A DNA stretch of 64,000 bases from Prunella strophiata (taxonomy: Eukaryota > Chordata > Aves > Passeriformes > Prunellidae). The notes beneath the pieces were generated by a model. It was not told the DNA's origin. It saw only the letters and a program-made list of their open reading frames with translations, and ran no database searches. A program made the translations under genes and the position numbers. The stretch covers positions 979,456 to 1,043,455 of the forward strand of contig JAZBQD010000005.1 in the NCBI GenBank assembly GCA_036583965.1, read 5' to 3'. Shown piece after piece: positions 13,193 to 25,483 of the stretch. Positions within the stretch are counted from its first letter, which is position 1, and the number at the start of each line of letters is the position of its first letter.

Positions 13193-14028
13193 ATGGATGG
13201 ATGGATGGATGGATGATGGATGGATGGATGGATGGATGGATGGATGGATGGATGCATATATGGATGGGTGATGGATGGATGTATGCATGGATGGATGGAT
13301 GGATGCATGGATGCATGGATGGATGGATGCATGGATGCATGGATGGATGGATGCTGAATGATGGATGGATGGATGGATGGATGGATGGATGGATGGATGC
13401 ATGCATGCATGCATGGATGCATGGATGTACGCATGCATGGATGGATGGATGGATGCATGGATGGATGCATGGATGGATGGATGAATGATGGATGGTTGGA
13501 TGGAGGGATGATGGATGGATGGATGGATGGATGGATGGATGCATGGATGCATGGATGGATGGATGAATGGATGGTGGGATGGATGGATGAATGATGGATG
13601 GTTGGATGGAGGGATGATGGATGGATGGATGGATGGATGGATGGATGGATGGATGGATGGATGCATGAATGGGTAGATAGATGGATGGATGATGGATGCA
13701 TGCATGGATACATGGATGGATGGACAGGTGGATGGACGGACGGACAGACGGACGGACAGAATGGACACCCCCCCCACCCCGAGGGGCTGCAAGGAGAGCT
13801 GAGGTAGAACGTTGTGCACCGGCTGCTCGGGGCCCTGGAACGCCCGTGGAGAGATGGAGCAAACCCAGAGGAAGAGGATGAGGAAGGAAGGAGAGGCATA
13901 CATACATATCTCGGGAGATTCATCCGAGCCATCCGGACAATCCTTCTCCCCGTCACAGCGCCAGCCCTTAGATATGCACGTAATCTGATCTTTGCATGCA
14001 AACTGTTTGGGGCTACAAGTCTTCGGTG
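5518..14028 (-). CDS. LRP1: LDL receptor-related protein 1, 5' exons 2-6 (partial)
   Basis: LRP1 is a giant endocytic and signalling receptor that binds apoE, protease-inhibitor complexes and many other ligands. Five coding exons are seen: 13906-14028, 9267-9404, 7681-7800, 5931-6059 and 5518-5781. All have AG/GT borders, and every junction is phase 1. Exon 2 starts at [10 protein letters not shown] and encodes an LDL-A module ([13 protein letters not shown]). Exon 3 encodes the second LDL-A module ([23 protein letters not shown]). Exon 4 is an EGF-like module ([15 protein letters not shown]). Exon 5 is a second EGF module ([15 protein letters not shown]) ending [14 protein letters not shown]. 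Exon 6 opens the first beta-propeller ([17 protein letters not shown] to NISLSLH). Identity to mammalian LRP1 is high and continuous. Exon 1, with the signal peptide, was not found upstream. Exons 7 onward lie beyond the left edge. The gene is head to head with STAT6, as in mammals. Confidence 0.96.
6060..7680 (-). other. LRP1 intron 4 with pentanucleotide array
   Basis: Intron between the two EGF-module exons. The left third is unique sequence. From about 6700 to 7560 it is the ATCCC-type array listed separately. No gene seen. Confidence 0.8.
6689..7560. repeat. (ATCCC)n-type satellite, 870 bp
   Basis: Almost pure atccc pentamers, interrupted regularly by ataaatcc or attgatcc steps. The result is higher-order units such as atcccatcccataa. 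Both strands give long WDGMGW- or SHPIPS-type open frames that are artefacts. Confidence 0.95.
7801..9266 (-). other. LRP1 intron 3
   Basis: Unique sequence with one short tandem stretch at 8305-8406, copies of a 13-bp unit agggtgacagctc. No gene or RNA gene recognised. Confidence 0.75.
9405..13905 (-). other. LRP1 intron 2
   Basis: Mostly unique non-coding sequence with scattered short dyads, for example an 8-bp-arm inverted repeat at 10840-10861. The right end is the GGAT array at 13138-13750. No further LRP1 exon is expected or seen. Confidence 0.75.
13138..13750. repeat. (GGAT)n microsatellite, 0.6 kb
   Basis: Tetranucleotide array ggat with interspersed gcat and gacg variants. It lies about 155 bp from the donor of LRP1 exon 2. 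It produces the MDGWMDGW and HPSIHPSI pseudo-frames. Confidence 0.96.
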
Positions 14029-14689
14029 CTGGATGAGAAAAGAAATAACGATAATAAACAACATCAGTTTCTTCCCAAGGACAAGTTGTTTCAAAAGAAA
14101 AATCAAATTTCAATTAAAGGCCGAGATTGGTTTGGGGATGTTTTTTGGTTTGGGGGGGGGATGATTTCTTTCCTATGGCTTGGCAGAAGTTGGAGCCCGG
14201 CACCGGATCCATCAAGTTTGCCCCTAAGGAAAGGAGGAAATTTAAGCTGGAGCATTAATTACACCGGGAGAAAACAGGAGTCGAGCACTGTGATGCACTC
14301 ACAGATTTTAAAGATCATTTAACTTGGATGAATTAGCTCCTGGGAGCCAGAGGCACTTCTTTTTCTGTGCTAGGCAAGAGAAAATCAGGGGAAAAACAAG
14401 AAAAGCCAAATGAGAACAAATTAAAAAGTAATGCTTTTTTAAATCATGAGGACAACAGTGGGATGGGGATCCATCCATCCCATGTCCAGGACCCCAGGGA
14501 AAGCTGACCCCACATCCCTCACCAGACACATGGGGAGGGAAAATGGACAGAGGGAAAACCAGCAGGAAAAGCCAAAATCCAGAGTCTGGGGAGGGAGAAA
14601 GGCTGGGAAGAGCCTCCTGCCCATGCCTTGGGGGGCACTGAAATGGGAAGGGACGTGGCACCCTCCCAAAAGGAGAGGCTGCAATGGGG

Positions 14690-14890
14690 GGGTCACTAAA
14701 ATGGGGGGGGGGGTGTCACTGAAATGGGGGTCACTAAAATGGGAGTCACTGAAATGGGGGTCACTGAAATGGGGGTCACTGAAATAAGGGGGTCACTGAA
14801 ATAAGGGGGTCACTACACCCCCCAAACATGGACTGAAATGGGGGGTCACAGCCATGGGGAGGTCACAGCCATGGGGAGGGTCACAACCAG
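14690..14890. repeat. 14-15 bp minisatellite
   Basis: About ten copies of gtcactgaaatgggg with aaaatggg and acagccatgggg variants. Confidence 0.8.
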
Positions 14891-15859
14891 ACATGGGGGG
14901 GGTCACTGTCCAGCTCCAGCCCTGGGGGTGGCCAGAGCTCTTGCAAACCCAACACAACTGTGAGCCCTTGTTCAAGCAAAGGCAGCCACACACGCAATTC
15001 CCAAAACATTCATCTCGTGGCATCCCTGCTCTCCTGCCAAATTCCCTGCTCCCAGGATCCACTTCACTTCCTGCTCAGCCCGGGAAAGGGGGGGTCTCTG
15101 TGCCTGCATCTTCCTCCTGCCACGGGGCTGCTCCACAACAAGGGAGGCTGTGAGGGGAGAGGAAGGGGATGATGCTGTCCCTAATCTCAATCCCATCCCT
15201 GAAGGGTGGGAGGAAACTTCCCACCCTGTCACAGCCCTGATTGCTCCTCGGAGCTGCACAGGGCTTTGCCTGATGCAGTTTGCTCTGATGGCAGCGTGGC
15301 TCCTCCTGCCAACCTGCTTCCCCCTGCTTCCCTGCCTCCCTTCCTCCCCTGCTCACCGGTGGTGTGGGAGCTGCTGCTCAGCACCACACAGCCAAGATGG
15401 AGACTGGACAGATCAAAATGGATGGAGCATCCCTGCCCTTCCCCTCCACCTTCCCTAGGCCAGAGGCACAGCCAGAGCTGGATCCTCCAACAGAGACTGG
15501 ATCCTCCTGGCCCAGCTCTGCTCCAAATCCAGCCCTTCCACCCCCTCTTCCCGTGGAGCTCATCTGACACCTCCATCTCCCAGTCACAGGCGCATCCAAG
15601 GCAGGATTCATTAAGAAAACCACAGCAAAGAACTGACACTCTCTTGGATTTCCTGCTCCTCCTCATCCTCCCAGGTCTGCAGCAGCCACAGCGTGACCTA
15701 CAGCTGTGGCTGCTGCTGGAACCCACAGGTTTCACTTCCTGAAGGAGCAGACAGAGCTACAGGAGGGCAAATCCCTGGGAACCCATTGCCAACTGGCTGT
15801 TTGTGGGATGGGAAAGCAGGAGCTTGTTTTGCACTGGAGGCACCAATCACAAAATTCAC

Positions 15860-15995
15860 AGAATCACAGAATGAGCAGGTTGGAAGAGACCTTAAAGACC
15901 ATCAAGTCCAACCCATGCCCTAACACTTCAACGAAACCATAGCACTGAGTGCCACATTCAGTCTGTTTTAAACATGTCCAGGGATGGTGAATCCA
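15860..15995 (-). mobile_element. CR1 LINE 3' end, younger copy
   Basis: Starts with the inverted CR1 tail (cacagaatcacagaatgag), then ggttggaagagacc and catcaagtccaaccc. This is the 3' untranslated end of a chicken-repeat-1 element on the minus strand. It is cut short after gggatggtgaatccacca, where the tail of a second CR1 begins. Confidence 0.88.
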
Positions 15996-16510
15996 CCACA
16001 GAATCACAAGATTGGAAGAGACCTTCAAGATCATCAGTCTAACCCATCCCCAACACCTCAGCTAAACCCTGGCACCCAGTGCCACATCCAGGCTTTGTTA
16101 AACACACCCAGGGATGGTGACTCCACCACCACCCCAAGCAGATCATTTCAGAACTTTATCACCCATTCTGTAAAAAAATTTTTCCTAATATCCAACCTAA
16201 ATTTCCCTTGGTGCAGCTTGAGACTGTGTCCTCTCATTTTGTCAGTTGCTGCCTGAGAAAGAGACCAACCCTACCTGACTACAACCACCTTTCAGGGAGT
16301 TGTAGAGAGTGATAAGGTCACCTCTGAATCTCCTTTTCTCCAGGCTAAACACCCCCAGCTCCCTCAGTCATTCCTCACAGGGTTTGTGTTCCAAGCATCT
16401 CATCAGCCTCGATGCCTCCTCTGGACACTCTCCAGTCCTTCCCAAACTGAGGGGCCCAGCACTCGAGGTGTGGCCTCACCAGTGCCAAACACAGGGGAAA
16501 AATGACCTCT
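15996..16510 (-). mobile_element. CR1 LINE fragment, older copy
   Basis: A second CR1 in the same orientation. It has the tail (cagaatcacaagattggaag), the 3' UTR and the end of the reverse-transcriptase frame. The diagnostic segments tttcctaatatccaacctaa, ccttttctccaggctaaaca and gatgcctcctctggacac occur in CR1 order. It is 5'-truncated, as is usual, and carries no intact ORF2. Confidence 0.9.
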
Positions 16511-17129
16511 CTGCTCCTGCTGGCCACACCATTCCTGGAGCAGGGATGCTGGAAGAAGTCATCACTCAGCACCAGGATCTCCATGCTGAGCATTCCCAGC
16601 TCCAAAACCAGAGCAGAAACTCATGGGATTCCTTCCCAGCACTGACACACACCATCCTGAGCACAGCTGCCCTTCCACACAGGTGCTGATCCATGCAGGA
16701 TGACCCCAAAGAGCTCCTCACCACCACAGGACACCCAAACCCATCCCCAACCACGGGAAGAGCCAGAGGTACCGCGGCTCTGGCACGGCCACCGTGGCTC
16801 AGGAAGGCGCTCACTCCCGAGGCTCCTCGGTGTTCCCTGCTCATTCCCTGCCCTGGCACAGCGTGTACCCGGCGGGTTCAACGCCCTGGGTGCCAGGTGG
16901 ACAATCAGAGAAGGTGTCTCTGTTCAAGCATCCCTCAGAAGGAGCCAAATTCCCTTCCCGAGCCGGGCGCTCGCCCCAGCGGCGGCGATGGCAGCGGAGC
17001 TCCGGCTCCGCCATGGGGAATAAAGGCGCCTTCATCAGCGCACAATGGGTGGCTCAGAGCAGGGCTGGGGCAGCTGCAGGGACACGTCCCTGCCTTGGCA
17101 GCCAGAGGAGAGAGACCCTGGCTCAAAAG

Positions 17130-17710
17130 GGGACTCAAAGGGGACAAAAAACGCTAAAAAAAACGGTAGGAGTTCGTCAAAATAGCCGAAAGATTGGGGG
17201 GGCGGTGGGGAGATCAACACACCCAAAGGAGGGTCAGAAAGCAGAAAGAATGGCACTAAAATGTGGCCCAAAAAAATTAAATAAATAAAAGGGAGATGGA
17301 AAGTGGAGAAATGAAAGGGTGTCAGAAAAGGTATGTCAGGAAAGGGCCCCCAAAAAGGCACAAAAAAAGAGGTTCCCAAAAAAAGGTCGTACCCCAAAAA
17401 AGGGCCTCTCCCAAAAAAAAGGGCCTCCCAAAAATGGGATAAAAAAAGGCCAAAAAAAAGACCCTCCAAAAAAAAGACCCTCCAAAAAAAGGGCCCCAAA
17501 GAGGCACAAAAAAAAGAGGTCCCCAAAAAAAGGCTGTACCCCAAAGAAAGGGTCTCCCAAAAATGGGATAAAAAAAGGCCAAAAAAAAGACCCTCCAAAA
17601 AAAGGACCCCCAGAAGGCTGGAAAAACAGAAAGGCCCAAAAAACAAAAAGACCTGAACACAAAAAAGGTCCAAAACCAAAGTGGTCCAAATAAAAGGTCC
17701 AAAAAAATCC
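17130..17710. repeat. A-rich tandem duplication
   Basis: An A-rich stretch (ccccaaaaaaagg blocks) in which a module of about 120-130 bp is repeated. Compare 17340-17490 with 17495-17615; both contain ccaaaaatgggataaaaaaa. The KKGPKK-type frames are low complexity. Confidence 0.75.
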
Positions 17711-20060
17711 ATTGGTGTGCAAGGAAGGGGATTGCTGTCCAGGACAGGGCGTGAAGAGATGTCCCAGCAGCATCTCCCAAGGTGGGAAGGGGACCAAGAG
17801 CCTGACACCAGAATTCCAAAAACTCAGGCTTTTTGTTGGAGTGTGGTGTGTTGGGAAAGGGGTTGGCAAACACAAACACCAAAAACCATCTGATTTTTTG
17901 CCTTAAATAAGAAATGAACACCAAAACACGCTGTTGGAGAGGTGGAGAAGCAAATCCAGCAGCAAAGGCCACACAACCTTCAGCTCTGTTCCCACGGATG
18001 AGGATGGCATAAAAACCTGGACAGACTGGAAGCAAAGCACAAAAATATGAAGGAACTCCTGCTCTGCTTCCTCCTCAGCCCAGCTCCTCCTCCTCCTCTC
18101 CTCAGGAGGAGGCGTCCGGCCAGGAAACGGCGCTGGCCATAAATACGGGCTGGGACGGGCGCGATTCGCAAACCAGATGTTCTGGGGGAGAAAGGAGCAC
18201 AAAAAGGGAGGGAACAAACCCAATCCAGAGGGAAATATTCCCACTCCGTGCTCCTCCAGGTCTCCATCCCCACCTCAGGATGGAGCACCCTCCAAAATGG
18301 GCAGGTTGTTGTGTTTGGGGCAATTTTGGCCTTTCTTTGGCAGAGCCCATTCCATCAGCCAGATGAACACCATGACTTCATCCCAATGCTCCTCCTCTTC
18401 CTCCTGCCCTGTGGATCATGGCTGAAATTCGTGGCCACTCTTCCCAGTCAGAGCTGAGCCCTGTGGGACACCCCCCAGTGCCAGCTTGGAATCTGTGACA
18501 CAGAGCCTTGGAGTCACCCAAGACAAAACTCAACCTCATTCAACCCACAAAATCCACCAAAACCACATCAGCCACTTGAGGCTTCATTTCTCTCCCCCTC
18601 ATCATCCGTCCTTTGCCCCCAAACTACAGAAAAAAAAACAGGATTTGTTCCTTTTTTTGTGTTTTCAGAACTTCCAGTGCCCTGGAGTTTCTCTGAGGCC
18701 TCAGGACAGGGATGGCCAAAGCCTGGAGCTCTCTCCTCCCTGGGCTGGGGCTCCAGGCTGATCCTCAAACCCCAAATCCAGTAAATTTTCCGCCTCCCAA
18801 AAGCTGAGCCGGGTAATAGAGACATTTAAAATACCAAACCCTCAGGTTTGAGGCACATTTTTCCAGAGGGAAAGGGAAAGGAAAGCTCAGCTGTTTGTTT
18901 TGCATTTAAACACACCATCCCAAAACAGTTCAAATGCATTTTTGCAATTCTTCCATCCGGCCCCCTCCGAACGGGGAAGATTCAAACCAGATCCCTGCTC
19001 CAGAGCTTCCAGGACTGACAGGGCTCCCAGAGAAGCCACAGGTATGCAGCCAGGCTGGGGGAGGGGGACAGCCCATTGCTAAGTAAATATTGACTTTAAA
19101 ATATGTTTTTTTCCCCCCTTTTCCCTTCAAGTCGGACTATGGAATCACGAGGCATTCACCTTCCTCAAACAAATAAAAAAAAAAAATTATTTGGAGAAGG
19201 CAGGCCTGGCTCTGCTGTGCCAGAGGTGTTGGAATGGCAGCTCTGTGACATTCCTGGGGCAGGCTCTGGCTGGATGTGGGCACTCAGAGGGCCCCCAACA
19301 GGGTTCACTCTGATTTTCCTCCTTTTTGGAACCCCCAAGGGGACAACAACAAATTCAACCAAAACCAAACCCCACCATTGCCTCAGCCCCAGTGTTCTGG
19401 TGCTTCTCTGGTTTCCCATCCCTGGTTTCCACCCCTGTCCCCAGCCCTGACCAAGGGATGATGCTGGTGGGAAGCAGCTGGAAGATCCCAGACCCATCCT
19501 GGGGCACAGGCAGAGCTGTCACCTCTCTGTCACATCCCAGAGGGACAGGCAGGATGGGCCCAGCACATCCCTGGCCCTTCCCCACAGGTCCTGCTCCACA
19601 TTCTCCCATTATTGCCCACCTGGACACTCCCCATGGCAAGGGACACCCATCCCTACCCATGGCACATGGATTGGGAACCACTGGATCCCTGCAGTGGGCA
19701 CCCCAGGGACAGGGAGATGCCATCCCAATGTCCCCCTTTGGGATCAAGCCCAGCTCCCAAAAAGTGACAACTCCAGGGTCCCCAGCATCCCAGTAAGGGC
19801 ACTGGGATGGGATTCCCAGCAGGCAGGACCTGCCAGGCTGCCTCCAAACGCAGACAAAGGAGCAGAGCGAGGATGGGGAGGGGACAGAGAGGAGGAGGAA
19901 GGACGGGCGAGCGCATCCCAAGGGAGGCAGGAGATGGAGGCAGGAGCTGCCCACAGCATCCCCGCGGAGGGGGAAGGGGGGATAAAAATCATATTGCGGC
20001 TCCCAGGGCTGCGTCCATCCCGCAGCTCCGCGTCACCTGACTTCAAACGCATCCGGGGGG

Positions 20061-20092
20061 AGATTTCCATGCGAACACGCATCAGGAAATCT
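20061..20092. repeat. Short inverted repeat
   Basis: The arms agatttccatgcg and cgcatcaggaaatct pair over 13 bases with a 2-base bulge and the 4-base loop aaca. It lies in a GC-rich island inside LRP1 intron 1. Function unknown. Confidence 0.6.
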
Positions 20093-21286
20093 GCGAGGAA
20101 TGCGCTCCCCCCCTCTCCACACGCCCAGCCCCTTCCCCTCCCGCTCCCCAGGCTCCAGCAGCTCCGCCGCCTTCAGATGAAATCCATTAAAAAGGGAAAA
20201 AAAAAAAAAAAATGGGAATAAAGGAAAGATTTGCATTTTAAACCAAATTCAGGAGCCGGGAGAGCCGTGCCGGAGCGCGATCCCCCGCGCGTCCCCTCCC
20301 GCCTCCAGCCCCGCGGAGAGTCCGCAGCAGAACGAGCTGAAAAATGGCAGGAGATGGAGCCAGATGAAACGAAAGCTCCGGCATTGCCAGAACTGGGGAT
20401 AACAATAATAATAATAAAAGAAGGAAAAAAAAAAAAAAAAAAAAAAAGAAAAAAAAGAGCTGGATCATCCAGACCGTGGTGGGGAGGGGCAGCTCCAGCC
20501 CCACAGCCAAGGGGGATTCAAGGGAGAATCCCATTTTTTTGGGTATTATTCTTTTTGCAGCTTATCTGCAATTTAAATGGAAAAAGAAAAAAAAAAAGAA
20601 AAAAAAAAGCGGGGTGGGGGGGGGAGGAAAAAAGGGGAAGAAAAAAGCATTTGCAGCCAGGAGAAAGGGGCTTAAATCCTCTGGGTGCAGTTGGATGGGC
20701 TGCAGCCAGCCCTGACCTGTGGCAATCCCTGCCAGGGTTCCCTGTGTCTCCTTTTTGCTTCCTCAGAGGAGAGATGGGGAGGGGGCAGCAAGGCCTGCAG
20801 AGCCCCCCTCACCTCCCCTACCTGCCCAGCCTTTATTCCCTGCATTTATCCCAGCAATAGGATGGGATGTTTATACCCAGGGCAGTTGGGAACCCAAACA
20901 GGATCCGCCGTGGTTATTTATGGCCTGTGGCTGGAGCTGATAACGCTCCCTCCAGAGCCCTGCCTGCGCTGGGAATAAAGCAATTCCACAGGATAGATTA
21001 ATAGGCATTTCATCCCAGCAGCTGGAAGGGAGGGAGGGAGGGAAGGAGGGGAGGCTGCCAGGGGCTTGGTGGGGCAGGAGGGTCTGTGCTTCCTCCCGCC
21101 GGGCCGGGCATCAGCTCGCCAAGGCTTTCAAAGGGCTGGAGCCCGGCCAGAACCATTGGCCTTAATTCATTAGTCAACTCAATTTCGCTGCCTCCGCAAA
21201 TAAGGACTTTGTCTGGGATGGGGAAACGGAGCAGAGCAGCTATTGTGCCCCAGGAGCGGGCAGAAAGGGCCCTTTGAGAGGACACT

Positions 21287-21380
21287 CTGCTGGAATAAAA
21301 GTCACTTTTATCCCAGAATAATTAGCATGCTCTGAGTACACTAATTATTCCGGCATAAAGGGACTTTTATTCCCGAGCAG
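21287..21380. repeat. Long near-perfect hairpin
   Basis: Left arm 21287-21325 and right arm 21341-21380 are inverted copies about 40 nt long, separated by a 15-nt loop. Both arms share ctgct, ggaataaaagtc, tttat and gaataattag. Only about five positions fail to pair, including one bulge in each arm. The size suits a microRNA precursor or a palindromic ancient repeat. No identity assigned. Confidence 0.75.
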
Positions 21381-23384
21381 CGCGGCCGCGCGGGGAGTTG
21401 CTCTGGATTGGGCTCCACCTGCCAGGGGTGATCCAGCTGGGATTTGGGATCCTTGGGGTGCCCACCACACCTGTGGGTCCTCACTGGAGTGCCCACAAGG
21501 GTCCCACCCCAGCCAAAGCAGGGTCACCCCTTCAGGAGATGCTGGATGCTCTGAGAGGATGGAGAGCAGCAAGAGGGGCATGAGGACGTGGAGAACCAGA
21601 CTTGTTCCAAGGCTCCAGGTCACCTCCTGAGGTCTCCTGGGGGACCTCAGAGCATCTCCCAGCTCTGGGGAGCACAAGGTCACAGAGCCACCATGGCACA
21701 GCACAATCTCCTGTGACTTCAAGGTCTCTCCAGGGCTAACAACCCCAGACAACACCATGGCCCTGCCCTGCTCCTGCCACAGCTTTTGGCTGTCACCAAT
21801 TCCCATCCCAGTCCTCAAAACCAAGCCAAACCAGCCCATGGGGACACAGCTCCAGCCACCCAGCACAGCAAGCACGTGCTGCCAGTGAGGGCAAAGTTTT
21901 GGGGATTCCTTGACAGCACATCCTGGAAAAGCAGGTCCTGCACGGCTTCCAGGTGGCAGCTGCTCCACTGGAAAAACATCCCTGGCACGGTGAAATGTCC
22001 CATCTGTCTGTAACTGGTACAAACGGTGAAAGAGGAATTGGCACAGCCATCCCTGAGCTGATGCTGTGTCCCAGATGCCACCTGACCCCTTGGCATCTCC
22101 CACCGGATGCTCCCAGGGGTTCCAGCAGGTCAGGGATCCTGCTTTCACTGGTTTTAACCTCTGTAAGCCGCAGGAAAAAAAAAAAAAAATTTAGGATTTT
22201 ATGCAGCTGAAAGGGCGTAGGGCTGGGCATCAGAGCAGCTGAGGAGGAGAGCACAGCACTGGTGAGTAAACCAGGCTCCAAATCCGCTCTTCCCGGGGGA
22301 AAACACACTCCAGGCCGGCAGAGGAGAGGCTGAGCAAACCCATCTGGAAGGGCCGGGGGCTGCGGCAGGAAGCGGGGCTTTGGCGTGGGCACCGACCCAA
22401 GGATGCGGGGCCGGGCCGGGGCGGAGGCGCCGGCACCGCCCGCTCCCCGCGGCATCCGCCGGGCGCTGGGAAGGCGGCTGGAGCGGGAAGTATTAAACCC
22501 AAGTGCTTCCTTTTGCAAACAATAAAAAAGCACCACGGCACCCGCCGGGAGGAAACCCTTCACAGCTTTTCCCCTGCGCTGGGGGCAGGAGGGGGTGCAG
22601 CTCGCGGTGCTTGGAGAGGATGGGGTCACCAAAAAGCAAAGTGGTTCGGGGTGTCTGTGCCCCACAAGTGTCATAAATCATCAGGAACAGCTCTCCTGGC
22701 AGCGACAGAGCCAGGGGTGGTGACATCGGTAGCAGGGGACAGGCAAGAGAGTGGGTGGGCACACACTGGCAGCCCACCAGCAGCATGCCAGAAGGCAGGG
22801 TGGGCAGAGGGGCGTCCTGCTGCTCCCCAGGGCTGAGGGTTTGTGTCCCTGTGCCACCCTTTAGGCCACGACATTCCAATTCTGAGAAAATCACCGGGTG
22901 CCAGCATCCAGGGGACAGGGAAGCAGAGGGAGGGGACATGGGGAGGGACTCGGTCCTGAGGAGCCCAGGGCAGGGCCAGGGGCTGCAGACACTCCTGCAC
23001 GAGCTGTGGCCACTTTGTTGGCCAGCTGTGAGTGTTGGTGGCCATGTGTGACCCAGGAGCACGAGCTCATGCCCACAAACAAAGAGCTGCAGGTAAATGG
23101 GTGAGATTGATGCCACACAAAGCTCTCAGCACATTTCAATTTTTGCCTGGCAGCCCCCAGCAAATAAACCCGGCCATGCCCAGGGAGGATGGCCAAAAAA
23201 CCTGCTACCCCCAGTGGGGCATGGGGGCAGCAGCAGGATGGCTCCCAAAGCCTCCCCCAGCTGGAATCCTCCTCGACTCAGTCACCAAGGGATGGGTGGC
23301 AGAGCCCTGAGTCCAAAAGCAATGACTCCTGCAACTGCAGCCCCACACTCATCCCCCACCTGCCCAGCTCTGGCACACCCAGGA

Positions 23385-23635
23385 TGTGACCCCCAACACC
23401 TGCTCATCCTCAGAGACCCCCCCAACACCTGCTTGTCCCCAGCATGAGACCCCCCCAACACCTCCCTGTCCCCAGGATGTGACCCCCAACACCTGCCCAT
23501 CCTCAGAGACCCCCCCAACACCTGCTTGTCCCCAGCATGAGACCCCCAACACCTGCCTGTCCCCAGCATGAGACCCCCCCAATACCTGCCTGTCCCCAGT
23601 ATGTGACCCCCAACACCTGCCCATCCTCACCAAGG
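23385..23635. repeat. C-rich minisatellite
   Basis: Repeats of gacccccaacacctgc followed by ctgtccccagcatga or ccatcctcagaga. Units of about 30-35 bp, seven to eight copies, in LRP1 intron 1. Confidence 0.85.
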
Positions 23636-25074
23636 TCTCATTTGGAGAAACAGCATCTGGCAAGAGGCTAATTAGTCCACTCAATTAAAGATGCAACTTC
23701 CAACTCAATTAGACTCCCTCCCAGACATCCACAATTCCCACTGCTGCCCCCAGTCCACGCGTTTTGGACATCACAGAGCTGCTCTCACCTTCCTGACACT
23801 CCCTGGAGCTCGGGATGCTCTTCCCATCCCTCCCCTCGGTGTCACTGCAAGCACAGTCCCACTGGAGCTGCCAGCAAGGTCATTATCCAACAATTCTGCT
23901 GCCAACCCCACGAGCAGTGCTGGGACCGTGTGTGATCCTGCACAGCATCTGCAGGACTGCAGCTCCAGCCCGCTCCGTTCCCTGCCTCAGGAAGGACACT
24001 GGAGTCTATATTTAGCCCTAGAAATGGCCTGACCACGTTGGGGATAACATCCAGAACAGCCTTCACGGCCCACCCTGTGGTTTTTTCCCTTCAAAAATAA
24101 GAGTTGCACAGCAAAGAAAACAAGGAGTTAGAAAATGCTGAAAATATTCGGTGCGGCCGCAGCCGGCAGGTCGGGCTGCCCAGGAGCAGAGTGTGGAAAG
24201 GGCTGGAAAGTTCAGTCAGCAGCAAAACCTGGGCTGTAAATAGCTCGAGGTGGCCTTGGACTGCAAAATCTCAAGGAGAGGGGGGAAAGCATCCCCTGGA
24301 AAAGAAGCTGCAGCTGGGGAAGATGCTCAGTTTGGGAGAGCCTGAGGATGGCATGAAAAAGGTCTCCAGGCAAGGCCACAGCACCATCAGCCACCAAGTC
24401 CCTGGAGAGGGATGTCCATGGGAACACAGCTGGACATGCTCTGTGGGAGATGATGGAGATAAAGCTCATCCCAAGCACAAGGAGAGTCCTGTGTGCCTGG
24501 CAAAGGCAGGACTGTGGGAAGGAACCAGGCTGATGCATCCACTGCTCACAGTCCAAGCCAGCCTCCACTCCTGGGGTCAGCACCCACTCCAAGGAGCCCA
24601 TTCCCAACCCTGGGGCTGCTGGATTCATCCCAGGCACTTCTGTGGAGCCCCATGGCTGGTTGGGGTGAGCTGGGAGAGGACTCTGGGCTTGGCAAGCAGC
24701 TCCTGCAGAGACTCAGGGCTCAGACCCCATCAGGGCTGGGAGGTTTGGGGAGGGAAGGCACAAGAAAGGATTTCTTTGCCCCAGGAAAGTGCTTGGAGTG
24801 GATCTGGGAACTGAAATCATCCCCACGCCTGGAAGAGGAACCTCCTGCCCCATGACAAAGCCGCGGGCTCATCGCCGTGCTGACTCAGCAGGATGTGGCA
24901 CATCCTGTGTGTCCTCCCCTCTCCCCGGGCACTCCAAAGCTCCCGAGGGCCCCGGCCCTGGCTGTGATTTCGGGAAGCACCTCCCACCCACCCCCCTGCT
25001 GGCCAAAGGACGCTCGTAGAGCCACGTGCTCCCTGCACCCTTCTGGAGAGGGGGTGAGATATCCCAAATATCAT

Positions 25075-25483
25075 TCCAGGGCTTGGGACAGCTCCCCAAA
25101 GGCCACAATTTGGGTGATTGGGGGCGACTCCCCCAGATCTCCAGGTGACCCAGGGTGACGCTCCCAAGCACAGCAAATCCTTGGGTGTCTGGGGGTCACA
25201 GAGGGCCCAGTGCATCCAAGGTACGAAATCCAAGGGCTTGGGACAGCTCCCACAAGCACAGCCAATCCCTGGGTGCTCTGGGGGCAAGCTCCCCCAGATC
25301 ATCCAGGGGTTCTCCAGAGATCATCCAAGTGTTTGGGACGCTCAAAGGCACAGCCAACCCTGGGTGTCTGGCACAGACTCCCCCAGATCATCCAAGGTTG
25401 AATCATCCAAGGTTTGGGACAGCTCCCCAAAGGCACAGCCAAATTCCTGGGGTGCTCTGGGGGTCACAGACTCCCCCAATCAT
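25075..25483. repeat. Degenerate ~115-bp tandem repeat
   Basis: Three to four diverged copies containing gggacagctccc, aaggcacagcc, tgggtgtctgg and ctcccccagatcatccaagg. It abuts the 128-bp satellite. Confidence 0.7.

Noticed and set aside
12740..14113. 457-codon minus-strand ORF joining LRP1 exon 2 to a HPSIHPSI tract
   Set aside because: It runs through the real splice donor at 13906/13905 into the GGAT microsatellite. Only 13906-14028 is coding.
17319..17693. Lysine-rich KKGPKK open frame
   Set aside because: Low-complexity A-rich tandem duplication. The reverse frame is equally open.
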